Positions 7,868 to 17,066 of a DNA stretch of 64,000 nt are shown here, one piece after another (positions within the stretch are counted from its first letter, which is position 1; the number at the start of each line of letters is the position of its first letter). Origin of the DNA: Mycolicibacter virginiensis (GTDB lineage: Bacteria; Actinomycetota; Actinomycetes; Mycobacteriales; Mycobacteriaceae); the NCBI RefSeq assembly GCF_022374935.2, contig NZ_CP092430.2:682001-746000 (forward strand), in the 5' to 3' direction. A program made the position numbers and the translations under genes. The notes below the pieces were generated by a model, which searched no databases, was not told the DNA's origin, and saw only the letters and a list, made by a program, of their open reading frames with translations.

Positions 7868-9436
7868 ATGCCCGACGCTCCGCTGCGTGACGATCACCTT
7901 GAGCTGCTGCGCCGTCGCGCGCTCACCGAGGACGCGGCCCGACCGCACGCGGTGCAGCGCCGACACGACGCCGGGGGCCGTACCGCCCGCGAGAACATCG
8001 CTGACCTGGTCGACCCCGGCACCTTTGTGGAATATGGGCGGTTCGCGATCGCGGCCCAACGCGCCCGTCGCGACATCGACGACCTCATTGCCAACACCCC
8101 CGGCGACGGCCTGCTGGGGGGAACCGCCACGATCAACGGCGCGCTGTTCGGGCCCGAACGCGGCGCCTGCGCCGTGTTGTCCTACGACTACACCGTGTTG
8201 GCGGGCACGCAGGGCGCGATCGGCCACTTCAAGAAGGACCGTTTGTTCGAGCTCATCGAACGGATGCGCCTGCCCACCGTCTTCTTTGCCGAGGGCGGCG
8301 GTGGCCGGCCCGGCGACACCGACTATCCGACGGTGTCGTCACTCGATGTGCCGGCATTCGCCTTGTGGGCCAAGCTGTCCGGGCTGGTGCCGCGTATCGC
8401 GGTGGTCAAGGGCCGCTGCTTTGCCGGCAACGCGGTGATCGCGGGTGTCTCGGATCTGATCATCGCGACCGCGGACACCTCGATCGGCATGGCGGGCCCG
8501 GCGATGATCGCCGGCGGCGGATTGGGCCACGTCGCGCCCGATGATGTGGGTCCGTTGTCCGTGCAGGCACCCAACGGCGTCGTCGACGTTGTGGTGGCTG
8601 ATGAAGCCGAGGCCGTCGCGGTGACCAAACGAGTCCTCGGCTACTTCCAAGGTGCAACCGCCCCCGGCTCGGCGGCAGACCAGAACGCCTTGCGCACCCT
8701 GATTCCCGAGCGGGCACGGCGGGCCTATCCGCTCAAGCCGATCATCGAGACCATCGCCGACGCAAACTCGGTGACGTTCCTGCGGGAGCGGTTCGCGCCC
8801 GAGATGGTCACCGCATTGGCGCGGATCGACGGCCGCCCAGTCGGGATCATCGGCAACAACACCATGGTGATGGCCGGGGCCATCACCGCCGCCGCCTCCG
8901 ACAAAGCCGCGCGTTTCCTGCAGCTGTGCGACGCCTTCGGGCTGCCCATCGTGTCGCTGGTCGACTGCCCCGGCTATATGGTCGGTCCGGCCGCCGAAGC
9001 AGAAGCGCTGGTACGGAGGGCTTCTCGGCTGCTGGTGGCCGGCGCGGCGCTGCGGGTGCCGCTGATCGCGGTCATCCTCCGGCGTGGCTACGGGCTGGGT
9101 GCCCAGGCCATGATGGGTGGCAGTCTGCATGAACCGGTGCTGACCGTGGCCTGGCCGGGCGCGCATCTGGGTCCGATGGGGCTCGAAGGTGCGGTCCGGT
9201 TGGGGCTGCGCAAGGAACTCGATGCCATCGCGGATGTCGATGAGCGGGAGGAACGCGTCCGGCAGGCAACCGCCATTGCGCAGGAGAATGCCAAAGCGCT
9301 CAACGCCGCAACGCTTTTCGAGATCGACGACGTGATTGACCCCGCCGAGACGCGCGGTCTGATCGTCGCAACACTGGCGGCGTCGGCCGGGTTCGGGCGA
9401 GACGTCCCACCGCGGCGGTTCGTCGACACGTTCTAA
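7868..9436 (+). CDS. Acyl-CoA carboxylase carboxyltransferase (beta) subunit
   Basis: The 522-residue protein has the tandem crotonase-fold carboxyltransferase domains of biotin-dependent acyl-CoA carboxylases. The N-half contains TARENIADLVDPGTFVE, LAGTQGAIGHFKKDR and FAEGGGGRPGD. The C-half contains VSLVDCPGYMVGP and RRGYGLGAQAMMGG, a variant of the usual GKAYGGAY-like acyl-CoA pocket. It should transfer carboxyl groups from biotinyl-BCCP to an acyl-CoA, but no biotin carboxylase or BCCP gene is nearby, so an alpha subunit encoded elsewhere would be needed. GAAGGA precedes the ATG by 7 nt. It is followed on the same strand by an enoyl-CoA hydratase. Confidence 0.85.
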   Translation: MPDAPLRDDHLELLRRRALTEDAARPHAVQRRHDAGGRTARENIADLVDPGTFVEYGRFAIAAQRARRDIDDLIANTPGDGLLGGTATINGALFGPERGACAVLSYDYTVLAGTQGAIGHFKKDRLFELIERMRLPTVFFAEGGGGRPGDTDYPTVSSLDVPAFALWAKLSGLVPRIAVVKGRCFAGNAVIAGVSDLIIATADTSIGMAGPAMIAGGGLGHVAPDDVGPLSVQAPNGVVDVVVADEAEAVAVTKRVLGYFQGATAPGSAADQNALRTLIPERARRAYPLKPIIETIADANSVTFLRERFAPEMVTALARIDGRPVGIIGNNTMVMAGAITAAASDKAARFLQLCDAFGLPIVSLVDCPGYMVGPAAEAEALVRRASRLLVAGAALRVPLIAVILRRGYGLGAQAMMGGSLHEPVLTVAWPGAHLGPMGLEGAVRLGLRKELDAIADVDEREERVRQATAIAQENAKALNAATLFEIDDVIDPAETRGLIVATLAASAGFGRDVPPRRFVDTF

Positions 9437-9545
9437 AGGCGGCCCTCTTCCTGTCTGGGGTCTTCATCTGCTAGGACGGAAAGAGGCCGGCGACCGTGAC
9501 AGTTCGTCGGTGTCACACTCAGCGACGCGGAATCGTCTACATGAC

Positions 9546-10328
9546 ATGAGCAGGTACCGGAACATTCGCTATGACCGCAGCGAACACATCGGAACGTTGG
9601 CGTTGTCGCGGCCCGAGAAGCGCAACGCGATCAACCCGGCGATGCGCGCGGAGTTAGACCACCTCGGCAGCCAATTGCTGGCCGACGAGACCCTTCGCTG
9701 TCTGATCGTCACCGGTGACGGGCCCTCCTTCTCGGCCGGCATCGACCTGGTCGAAGACATGGCCGGGACGTTGACCGAGTTCGCCGAGCGACCCCTCGAT
9801 GACGAGACCGTGGAGCTCGGCATTCGCGTGGCCGGGACCTTCGAGTGGATTCCCCAGCTCGGCTGTCCCAGCGTCGCAGCGGTGCGGGGGCACGCCTACG
9901 GGGCGGGCCTGCAGCTGGCAGTGGCCTGCGACTTCCGCATCCTCGCCCATGATGCCCGAGTCGGTTTGACCGAAACGCGTTACGGTCTGTTGCCCGACAT
10001 GGGTGCCACGTTTCGACTCCCGCGACTGATCGGGGAGGGGCGAGCGCGAGAATTGATCCTGCTCGGCGAGGTCATCGACGCGGCCGAGGCCCTGCGCATC
10101 GGACTGGCCAGCCGCGTGGTCGGCGACGACGAACTTGATTCCGCGGCTCGCGAATTCGCTCAACGTCTCGCGAGTCAACCGCCGGTCGCGGTCCGTGGGG
10201 CGCGGCGTGCCATCGAGGCCGGCCGAACCCTCGACGACGCCGCCGGCCTACGAGCCGCGGTCACCGAACAGGCCCGCTGTTTGGCGTCCGACGAATTCCA
10301 GAAAGCCACCCCAAAGCAGACAAGGTGA
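9546..10328 (+). CDS. Enoyl-CoA hydratase/isomerase (crotonase family)
   Basis: This is a crotonase of about 260 residues. It has LSRPEKRNAINPAMRAEL at the N-terminus, the oxyanion-hole segment GPSFSAGIDLVE and the second glycine helix VRGHAYGAGLQLAVACDFRI. The position of the first catalytic Glu in mitochondrial hydratase is held within GLTETRYGLLPDMGAT, so at least one acidic residue is available. The ATG at 9546 is preferred over 9510 because MSRYRNIRYDR begins at the usual distance from the first strand. It is probably in an operon with the SRPBCC gene 4 nt downstream. It would act on fatty-acyl or other CoA thioesters. Confidence 0.85.
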   Translation: MSRYRNIRYDRSEHIGTLALSRPEKRNAINPAMRAELDHLGSQLLADETLRCLIVTGDGPSFSAGIDLVEDMAGTLTEFAERPLDDETVELGIRVAGTFEWIPQLGCPSVAAVRGHAYGAGLQLAVACDFRILAHDARVGLTETRYGLLPDMGATFRLPRLIGEGRARELILLGEVIDAAEALRIGLASRVVGDDELDSAAREFAQRLASQPPVAVRGARRAIEAGRTLDDAAGLRAAVTEQARCLASDEFQKATPKQTR

Positions 10329-10332
10329 TTTC

Positions 10333-10746
10333 ATGACCAGCGACCTGCCCTATATCGACGAGCACACGCTACGGATCGACGCGCCCCGCAACCGAGTATG
10401 GAGCGCCCTGCAACGCTATGTCGAGGCCATGTTGCGCGGCAACGAACGCAATCCGCTGCTCGCGCCGCTCGGCCTGCAGCCCCGCGCCGGCTTCGAGGTG
10501 GCCGAACGCGTTGAGCCGCAACGACTCGAACTGGCCGGACGGCATCGCTTTTCGCGCTACCGGCTGGTGTTCGAACTCACCGACGATCAGGCCGGTGCGA
10601 CGCGCGTGCACGCCTACAGCTACGCGGCGTTCCCCGGACTGCACGGCGGCATCTATCGCGCCCTGGTGATCGGGACGCGGATGCACGTCGTCGCGACGAA
10701 CTACCTGTTGCGGGGGATTCGCGCGGCCGCGGTAGCAACCGGGTAG
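10333..10746 (+). CDS. SRPBCC-fold protein (START/polyketide-cyclase type)
   Basis: The 137-residue protein follows the enoyl-CoA hydratase by 4 nt; AAGGTGA at the end of that gene serves as its ribosome-binding site. This supports ATG 10333 rather than the much longer open frame upstream. It starts with an SRPBCC-like strand and helix (HTLRIDAPRNRVWSAL), then a beta-rich middle (RYRLVFELTDDQAGATRVHAYSY in two parts) and a C-terminal helix. These small helix-grip folds bind hydrophobic ligands. A specific role cannot be read, although the operon suggests acyl-CoA metabolism. Confidence 0.75.
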   Translation: MTSDLPYIDEHTLRIDAPRNRVWSALQRYVEAMLRGNERNPLLAPLGLQPRAGFEVAERVEPQRLELAGRHRFSRYRLVFELTDDQAGATRVHAYSYAAFPGLHGGIYRALVIGTRMHVVATNYLLRGIRAAAVATG

Positions 10747-10762
10747 AAGCGGGGTTCGCCGA

Positions 10763-11230
10763 TCACGCCGCCGAGCGCAGATCCCGGTCACCGCTGGCCG
10801 GCTGCGGTTGCGGCCGATCTCGCAACGGCGTCCACCCGACGTAGGTCAGGTACAGCCCGACCAGCGCGAACAGCACGTACGCGGCGCGCGGCCACCCCTC
10901 GGCGCGCATCGCGAGGTTCGCGCTTGACATGCCGGCGTAGGGAAACACCGTCAACGAAAGCCCCTTGAGTAGGGTGATCCAGCCCGTCACCGAGACGCAG
11001 ATGGCCGCAGCGCCGTGCCAAAGCCGGTGCAGGGTCACCACCGTCAATCCGGACAGCAGGGTGAACGCCCCAGCCTCCCACAGCAACAACGGATCGGGTC
11101 CGAAGTCCGAGGCCTGTGCCCACGCCTGCGGGGCACCGGATAGGGCCGCCGCGGTGACGATGACCAGGAACGGACCGATAACGCGGGCGAACATCCGCGT
11201 GCGGGCCTGAGATTCCTCCGACACACTCAT
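10763..11230 (-). CDS. Hypothetical four-helix membrane protein
   Basis: The 155-residue protein has four hydrophobic segments, about residues 15-35, 50-68, 73-95 and 112-130, separated by short loops. Its C-terminus is polar and Pro/Arg-rich (RDRPQPQPASGDRDLRSAA). The N-terminus (MSVSEESQARTRMF) is cytoplasmic by the positive-inside rule. No catalytic motif or known family was recognised. The ATG is preceded by an AGGAGGG stretch, an excellent ribosome-binding site. It is convergent with the SRPBCC gene, 16 nt away. Confidence 0.65.
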   Translation of the reverse strand: MSVSEESQARTRMFARVIGPFLVIVTAAALSGAPQAWAQASDFGPDPLLLWEAGAFTLLSGLTVVTLHRLWHGAAAICVSVTGWITLLKGLSLTVFPYAGMSSANLAMRAEGWPRAAYVLFALVGLYLTYVGWTPLRDRPQPQPASGDRDLRSAA

Positions 11231-11283
11231 CGCGCTGCCCTCCTGGACCTGGTTTCACCAGGTTACGAGCATTGTGTGCCGCG

Positions 11284-12069
11284 TCAGCGGCCGGTGGTGG
11301 TGTCCAGTGTCAGATCCCAGGCCGACAGCCACGGTGTGATGGTCTGGGCGATCGAGAAGGGATGCGGGTCTTCGCACTTGGGCTCGGAGTAGGTGCCATC
11401 GGACACCGCGATGTAGATGCCGACCGCCTCGGCGGCACCATCGTCGCGCAGTCGGTACACCGGCCCGCCGGAGTCGCCGCAGGTACCGCCGGCTTCAAAC
11501 CGGACCTTGTTCGCCTCGCTGGCCACCACCGGACCGCACACCGGTCCGCCGCTGCGGATTCCGTAGTGACACAGCACATCACCGACGGAGACATACTCGG
11601 CTACTCCGACCACCGGATGCCCATCGATGACCGAGGTCAAGGGAATCTTGCCCGGATCGTCCAGGGTGATCAGCCCGATGTCGTAGTCATCCCAATTGCT
11701 GCCGTCGCTGACGGTCTCGGTGAAGGTGCCGATGGTGCGATAGGCGAAGGCGCCGCCGTGGCGGATCACCACGTGCCCGGGGCCGCCGCCCGGGTTGCAG
11801 TGCCCGGCCACCAGCAGCCCGGGCCGGCCGTCGCGGGTGTGCACCAGGAATCCGGTGGTGCAACTGATGCCCGCCGCATCGCCGCCGGGGGAGACGTTGA
11901 TGCCGATGCCAGGCCCGATCGCGTGCGCCATCGGGATCGGGACCAGTGGGTGCGCCGGGTGGGTGCGATTCACCTGGTACAGGCCGATGAAGATCGCGGC
12001 GACGACGACGGCGGTCCCGATCCGCCATGCCGCCGTCTTCACCGTTTCCCAGCGGCCCCGTTCCGTCAC
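11284..12069 (-). CDS. Trypsin-like (S1-fold) serine protease, membrane-anchored or exported
   Basis: This is a protein of 261 residues from the GTG at 12069. A basic N-terminus is followed by one hydrophobic segment (about residues 12-32) that would export or anchor it. The chymotrypsin-fold triad is complete: His90 in VAGHC, Asp130 in DDYDIGLI and Ser200 in CGDSGGP. Pairs of cysteines around residues 70/91 and 167/179/197 are placed for disulfides. A paralogue at 26.5-27.2 kb shares much of the sequence but has lost Asp and Ser. The longer open frame upstream would run into selO on the opposite strand and is rejected. The substrate is unknown. Confidence 0.85.
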   Translation of the reverse strand: MTERGRWETVKTAAWRIGTAVVVAAIFIGLYQVNRTHPAHPLVPIPMAHAIGPGIGINVSPGGDAAGISCTTGFLVHTRDGRPGLLVAGHCNPGGGPGHVVIRHGGAFAYRTIGTFTETVSDGSNWDDYDIGLITLDDPGKIPLTSVIDGHPVVGVAEYVSVGDVLCHYGIRSGGPVCGPVVASEANKVRFEAGGTCGDSGGPVYRLRDDGAAEAVGIYIAVSDGTYSEPKCEDPHPFSIAQTITPWLSAWDLTLDTTTGR

Positions 12070-12103
12070 CGTGGCAACGGTAGCGGTTGCGTAGGCTGGC
12101 CAG

Positions 12104-13531
12104 ATGGCGTCCCCGATATTGACCGCCGACTTTGCCCGCGAGTTCCCCGAACTCGCGCAGCCCTGGCAGGCCGCCACTCCGCCGGAGCCGAAGCTGCTGG
12201 TGCTCAACGAGAAGCTGGCCGCCGAACTGGGCTTGGACCCGGCTTGGCTGAAAAGCGCCGAGGGCCTAAAGCTGTTGACCGGTACCAACGTTCCCGAGGG
12301 CGCCACCCCGGTGGCCCAGGCCTACGCCGGACACCAATTCGGCAACTACGTGCCCCTGCTCGGCGACGGGCGCGCCCTGCTGCTCGGCGAACTCGCCGGC
12401 GACCACCGCCGCGACATCCACCTCAAGGGTTCCGGGCCGACTCCATTCGCCCGCGGCGGCGACGGTTTGGCCGTCGTCGGTCCGATGTTGCGCGAATATG
12501 TCGTCAGCGAAGCCATGTACGCACTGGGGATACCCACCACCCGCTCGCTGGCGGTGGTGGCCACCGGAGCACAGGTGCAGCGGGAGGCGCCGGTGCCCGG
12601 GGCGGTACTGACCCGCGTCGCCGCCAGCCACCTGCGGGTCGGCAGCTTCCAGCTGGTCGCCCAGCAGGCCCGGGCCACCGGCGACCTGGGGTTGCTGCGC
12701 CGGTTGGCCGACTACGCGATCGCCCGGCATTACCCTGATGCCGCACAGGCCGAAAACCCTTACCTCGCACTGTTTCAAGCGGTCGTCGAAGCCCAGGCGT
12801 CGCTGATCGCACGCTGGATGCTGGTCGGCTTCGTGCACGGCGTGATGAACACCGACAACATGACCATCTCCGGGGAGACCATCGACTACGGGCCGTGCGC
12901 ATTCATGGAGGCCTACGACCCGGCGACGGTGTTCAGCTCCATCGACCACGCCGGGCGCTACGCCTATGGCAACCAGCCGCTGGTCGCGCAGTGGAACCTG
13001 GCCCGGTTCGCCGAGACCATCCTGCCGTTGTTTGCCGCCACCGAGGAGCTGGCGCTGTCGGTGGCGGTGGAAACCCTCGAAGGGTTCATGCCGCGCTATC
13101 ACGGCTTTTGGTCGGCGGGGATGCTGGCGAAGTTCGGGCTGTCCGCCAGCGTGGAGGCCGCTGCGCTGATCGACCAGGTATTGGCGCTCATGACCGACAA
13201 CCAGGTGGACTACACCTCGTTCTTCCGGAAGCTGGCCGCTGCCGGGCGCGGGGAGACCGACGCACTGCCCGCGGTGTTCGGCGACTGGCTGGGGCACTGG
13301 CGGGCCATGCAGCCTGACGTCGAGGCGATGGACCAGATCAATCCGGTCTACATCGCCCGCAATCACCTGGTGGAGCAGGCGTTGACGTCGGCGATGCGCG
13401 GCGATCTGACGCCGGTGGAACAGTTGCTGGGCGTGATCGCCGAGCCGTACCGGCAGCGGGAGGGCTTGGAGGAATACGCCGCGCCGGCACCGCCAGAATT
13501 CGGTGCCTACCGCACGTTCTGCGGGACCTGA
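12104..13531 (+). CDS. selO: SelO/YdiU pseudokinase-fold protein AMPylase
   Basis: The 475-residue protein is a typical bacterial SelO. Diagnostic segments are [18 protein letters not shown], the [14 protein letters not shown] block, GVMNTDNM and DYGPCAFM, which hold the inverted ATP-binding and metal-binding residues of this kinase-fold family. The C-terminus ends in FCGT, where the Cys sits at the position of the selenocysteine or cysteine of other SelO proteins. Characterised SelO transfers AMP from ATP to Ser/Thr/Tyr of proteins involved in redox homeostasis. The ATG lies 35 nt from the divergent protease GTG, so the two share a promoter region. Confidence 0.92.
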   Translation: MASPILTADFAREFPELAQPWQAATPPEPKLLVLNEKLAAELGLDPAWLKSAEGLKLLTGTNVPEGATPVAQAYAGHQFGNYVPLLGDGRALLLGELAGDHRRDIHLKGSGPTPFARGGDGLAVVGPMLREYVVSEAMYALGIPTTRSLAVVATGAQVQREAPVPGAVLTRVAASHLRVGSFQLVAQQARATGDLGLLRRLADYAIARHYPDAAQAENPYLALFQAVVEAQASLIARWMLVGFVHGVMNTDNMTISGETIDYGPCAFMEAYDPATVFSSIDHAGRYAYGNQPLVAQWNLARFAETILPLFAATEELALSVAVETLEGFMPRYHGFWSAGMLAKFGLSASVEAAALIDQVLALMTDNQVDYTSFFRKLAAAGRGETDALPAVFGDWLGHWRAMQPDVEAMDQINPVYIARNHLVEQALTSAMRGDLTPVEQLLGVIAEPYRQREGLEEYAAPAPPEFGAYRTFCGT

Positions 13532-13544
13532 CGGTCGCGGCCCA

Positions 13545-15878
13545 TCAATCCGGGGTGGACAGCGCGGCCTCGTGCGTACTTCCGTGGGCCCGATGCGCGC
13601 CATGATGGGCCGGCACGTGCGGGGTCCGCAGTCCCGGCGGCGCGGCATGGCGGCCCGCCCCACCGCCGTTCTCACTTATCTCGAAGCGCCGCGCCAGCCG
13701 GGCCAGCGGACGAGGTGCCCACCAGTTCCAACTGCCCATCAGATGCATGAACGCCGGCACCAACACCATGCGGATCAGCGTGGCGTCCACCAGCACCGCC
13801 AGCGTCAGCCCGAGGCCGAGCATCCGCATGAACGACACCTGCGCGGCGATCAACGCGGCGAACGAGATCGACATGATCAGCGCCGCGGCGGTGATCACCC
13901 GGGCGGTATGCGCCAAGCCCTGCGACACGCTCTCGTCGTTGTCGGCGCGGGTGCGACCCGAGGCCAGCCAGTACTCCCGGATCCGGGACACCAGGAACAC
14001 CTCGTAGTCCATCGACAGCCCGAATGAGATGCAGAACAGCAACACCGGCACGTTGGCGACCAGCATCCCGGTGGGGGTCGTGCCCAGCGCACCCAGGTGC
14101 CCGTCCTGGAATATCCAGACCAGCGCCCCGAATGCGGCGCACAGCGACAACACATTGAGGATCAGGGCCTTGATCGGCAATACCAGGCTGCCGGTCAGCA
14201 GGAACAGCAGCCCGAAGGTGATGACGGCGATCAGCCCCAGCACCTGCGGCAGCCGGTCGGTGATCGCATTGACACTGTCCCGGTTGATCTGTGCCAGCCC
14301 ACCCATCTGCACCGGCCGCTGGTCCGGGCCCGGCACCTGATGCAACAGATCGAGCTGGGTTTCGGAGCGCTGCGAAAACAGCGGGGCGGTGCTGGACACG
14401 GTCAGCAGCACGGTGTCGTCCTTGACGCCGGTGGCTGCCGAGGGATCGCCCACCCGGCTGCCGGCGACGAAAGTGCCGGTCGGTGCCGACACCGAGGACA
14501 CCTCCGGAACCCGGGACAGCTCCGCGGCATAGCGGTCCAGCTCCCCGGGCGCGATGCCGTTCGCGTCGCGAACCACGATCGGTACCGCGCGGTCGGAGTC
14601 GTCGGCGAAATCCTGGCGAAGCGCGTCGCCGACCTGGTGCGCCGACGCGCTGCGCGGCAGCACCCGGTCGTCGGGGTAGCCCCACTTCACCCCGAGGAAC
14701 GGCACTCCGACCGCCACCAGCAGGGTGACCACCGCCAGGCCGATCGGAACCGCGTGGCGGGAAACGAATCTCGTTGACCGGTACCAGAATCCTTCTTCGA
14801 TCGGTTTGGCGACGGGCTCGGGCCGCCGCAGCAGCCGCCGAATCGGGCGACGCAGGTTCAGCGCGTCGAGCCGGGGTCCCAGCAGGGCGATCGCCGCCGG
14901 CGTCACCACGATCGCCGCGATCGCCACGAACGTCACCGTCGCCACCCCGGCGTAGGCGAACGACTTGAGGAAATACATCGGGAACAACACCATGGCCGCC
15001 ATCGACAGCGCGACGGTGATCGCCGAGAACAACACGGTGCGACCAGCGGTGGTCATCGTCCGGATCAGCGCTCGATCGGGGGCAACACCCTCGGCCAGTT
15101 CGTCGCGGTAGCGGTTGATGATCAACAAGGTGTAGTCGATCGCCAGCGCCAAACCCATGGCGGTGGTGAGGTTCATCGCGAAGATCGACACATCCGTGCC
15201 CAGGGTGATCAGTCGCAGCACCGCCATCGAGCCGACGATCGCGAGTCCACCGAGCGCGACCGGCAATGCCGCCGCCAACAGACCGCCGAAAACCCACACC
15301 AGCACCGCGAAGCTCAGCGGGATGGCGATCGACTCCATCAGCAGCAGGTCATGTTGATTCTGGTGATTGATCTGGGCATAGACCATCGCGCCGCCCCCGG
15401 CGCGAACGCTGACCCCGTCTCGATCGTGGGCCACCTGGTCAGCCAGGGTGCGGGCGTACTTCTGTGCGTCGTTCTCGCCGCCGCGCAGGTTGGCCACGAT
15501 CAGACCGGCGGAGCCGTCGGTGCTGGTCAGTCGGGCTGCCGCCGATGGCGGGTCCGTCCATGGCGAGGCGACGTTGAAGACGTGCGGCGAGTGCTGTAGG
15601 ACGCCGGCGATCTCGGTGCCTACCGTGCGGGCCCGCTCGCTGTCGGCTCCGTCGGGCGAACTCACCAGAATCAGCAACTGCTGGTCGCTTTGGCCGAACT
15701 TGTCGGTCAGCAACTGGGTGGCCTGCGCGGATTCCGAACCAGGATCCTGAAAGCCCCCCGCGGACAGGCTGTCGGCCACGGGAATCCCGAACACCGCGGC
15801 GGCGACCATCACCAGCCCGGCCAGGACTAGGACGCGGCGTGGAGCGGCGAGGGCCAGCAGGGCGATCCGGTGCAGCAC
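13545..15878 (-). CDS. MMPL/RND-family membrane transporter
   Basis: The 777-residue protein has the two-repeat RND layout: TM1 at about 15-35, a first periplasmic domain, TM2-6 (about 180-345), TM7 near 385, a second periplasmic domain, and TM8-12 (about 540-710). The proton-relay Asp-Tyr pairs appear as AIDYTLLIINRYRDE and SMDYEVFLVSRIREY. A His/Gly/Pro-rich cytoplasmic tail ends the protein. It has no adjacent mmpS, unlike the transporter at 42 kb, and is shorter than classical MmpL proteins of about 950 residues. It starts at GTG 15878 and is convergent with selO. The exported lipid or drug is unknown. Confidence 0.85.
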   Translation of the reverse strand: MLHRIALLALAAPRRVLVLAGLVMVAAAVFGIPVADSLSAGGFQDPGSESAQATQLLTDKFGQSDQQLLILVSSPDGADSERARTVGTEIAGVLQHSPHVFNVASPWTDPPSAAARLTSTDGSAGLIVANLRGGENDAQKYARTLADQVAHDRDGVSVRAGGGAMVYAQINHQNQHDLLLMESIAIPLSFAVLVWVFGGLLAAALPVALGGLAIVGSMAVLRLITLGTDVSIFAMNLTTAMGLALAIDYTLLIINRYRDELAEGVAPDRALIRTMTTAGRTVLFSAITVALSMAAMVLFPMYFLKSFAYAGVATVTFVAIAAIVVTPAAIALLGPRLDALNLRRPIRRLLRRPEPVAKPIEEGFWYRSTRFVSRHAVPIGLAVVTLLVAVGVPFLGVKWGYPDDRVLPRSASAHQVGDALRQDFADDSDRAVPIVVRDANGIAPGELDRYAAELSRVPEVSSVSAPTGTFVAGSRVGDPSAATGVKDDTVLLTVSSTAPLFSQRSETQLDLLHQVPGPDQRPVQMGGLAQINRDSVNAITDRLPQVLGLIAVITFGLLFLLTGSLVLPIKALILNVLSLCAAFGALVWIFQDGHLGALGTTPTGMLVANVPVLLFCISFGLSMDYEVFLVSRIREYWLASGRTRADNDESVSQGLAHTARVITAAALIMSISFAALIAAQVSFMRMLGLGLTLAVLVDATLIRMVLVPAFMHLMGSWNWWAPRPLARLARRFEISENGGGAGRHAAPPGLRTPHVPAHHGAHRAHGSTHEAALSTPD

Positions 15879-15989
15879 GTAGTGACCTTCCGCCGAAATG
15901 GTCCACCGGAGGTGCCGACGGCACCCCTAACGACAAGATACGTAGTGGATGGCGCGGGCGTTCAATATTCGCCGGCTATGCCGTGGCGT

Positions 15990-16017
15990 TGAACCACGGC
16001 CGCGGCGGCACCGTGAC
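15990..16017 (+). promoter_or_regulatory. SigL-type promoter of the type III PKS operon
   Basis: TGAACC (15990-15995), a 16-nt spacer and CGTGAC (16012-16017) match the -35/-10 arrangement TGAACC-N16-CGTgtC reported for M. tuberculosis SigL. The start ATG at 16024 is 7 nt after the -10 box, so transcription would begin at or next to the start codon, giving a leaderless mRNA. Confidence 0.75.
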
Positions 16018-16023
16018 CTCGAC

Positions 16024-17064
16024 ATGAACAACACTCCGACCGTGGCCGCCGTAGCCGTGGAATTCCCTTCTCACCAGCACCGTCAGGGCGAGGTGATGGC
16101 CGCCCTGTCGGACTTCGCCGGTCCAGACTTTCAGCGCTTCGCCGCCCACAGTGGTGTCGCCACCCGCCAGCTGGCGCTGCCGTTGGCGCGCTACCCGAAG
16201 CTCAGCGGCTTCAGCGAGGCGAACGACGAATACCTTGACATCGCTCTGGATCTGAGCGAACGAGCACTGCAGGCTGCGCTGGATCGCGCCGGGATCGCGC
16301 CGTCGGAGGTCGATGTCGTGTTCTCCACGACGGTCACCGGTTTGGCCGTTCCCTCGCTGGAGGGGCGGCTGGTGACGCGGATGGGCCTTCGTTCCGACGT
16401 CAAACGCATCCCGCTGTTCGGCTTGGGCTGCGTCGCCGGCGCGGCGGGCCTGGCACGGGTCCACGACTACCTGCGTGCCTTTCCCGACCATGTGGCGGCC
16501 CTGGTCGCCGTCGAACTGTGCTCCTTGACGGTTCAGCGCGAAGACCTTTCGGTGGCAAACCTGGTTGCCGCCAGCCTGTTCGGTGACGGCGCCGCGGCGG
16601 TCATCGCGACCGGTGCCCGACGCTCGGCGCGCGGGCCGAGGCTGTTGGCGACGCGAAGTCAGACCTACCCCGACACCGATGACGTGCTGGGGTGGAAGAT
16701 CGGCAGCGAGGGGTTCAGCATCGTCTTGTCGGTGGAGATCGCCACGATCGTTGAGAAATACCTCGGCGACAATGTTCGTGAATTCCTGGCCGATCACGGC
16801 CTGGTCAGCGATGACATCTCGACCTGGATCGTGCACGCCGCCGGCCCGAAGATCATCGATGCGATCGAGAACCTGCTGCACCTGCGGTCGGAGGCGCTGA
16901 CGCCGACCCGAAAGTCGTTGCGTGACCACGGGAACCTGTCCTCGGTATCGGTCCTGGATATCCTCGACGGCATCGAATCCGATCCGCCGCCGCCTGGATC
17001 ACTGGGGCTGATGATCGCGATGGGGCCGGGTTTCTCCGCCGAACTCGTCCTGTTGGAGTGGTAG
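16024..17064 (+). CDS. Type III polyketide synthase (alkylresorcinol/alkylpyrone type, SrsA/Pks10-like)
   Basis: The 346-residue protein belongs to the chalcone-synthase superfamily. The triad is complete: Cys136 in FGLGCVAGA, His271 in WIVHAAGPK and Asn304 in RDHGNLSS. Such enzymes extend a fatty acyl-CoA starter with malonyl-CoA units and cyclise the chain to alkylpyrones or alkylresorcinols. The next two genes encode an ICMT-type methyltransferase and an FAD oxygenase, the same trio as Streptomyces griseus srsA-srsB-srsC. ATG 16024 is chosen over the longer frame from 15949 because the SigL-type promoter lies between them. M. tuberculosis pks10 has been reported as SigL-dependent, which fits. 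Confidence 0.9.
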   Translation: MNNTPTVAAVAVEFPSHQHRQGEVMAALSDFAGPDFQRFAAHSGVATRQLALPLARYPKLSGFSEANDEYLDIALDLSERALQAALDRAGIAPSEVDVVFSTTVTGLAVPSLEGRLVTRMGLRSDVKRIPLFGLGCVAGAAGLARVHDYLRAFPDHVAALVAVELCSLTVQREDLSVANLVAASLFGDGAAAVIATGARRSARGPRLLATRSQTYPDTDDVLGWKIGSEGFSIVLSVEIATIVEKYLGDNVREFLADHGLVSDDISTWIVHAAGPKIIDAIENLLHLRSEALTPTRKSLRDHGNLSSVSVLDILDGIESDPPPPGSLGLMIAMGPGFSAELVLLEW

Positions 17065-17066
17065 GC

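Noticed and set aside
9121..9160. Additional TGAACC at 9130 and elsewhere (43306, 58183) as SigL promoters
   Set aside because: No CGTG-type -10 at 16 nt, and they lie inside coding sequences.
11272..12738. Long open frame (488 codons) on the plus strand opposite the protease and across selO
   Set aside because: It is the antisense/shifted shadow of two well-supported genes, Arg/Gly/Ala-rich with no domain. Long spurious frames are expected at this GC content.
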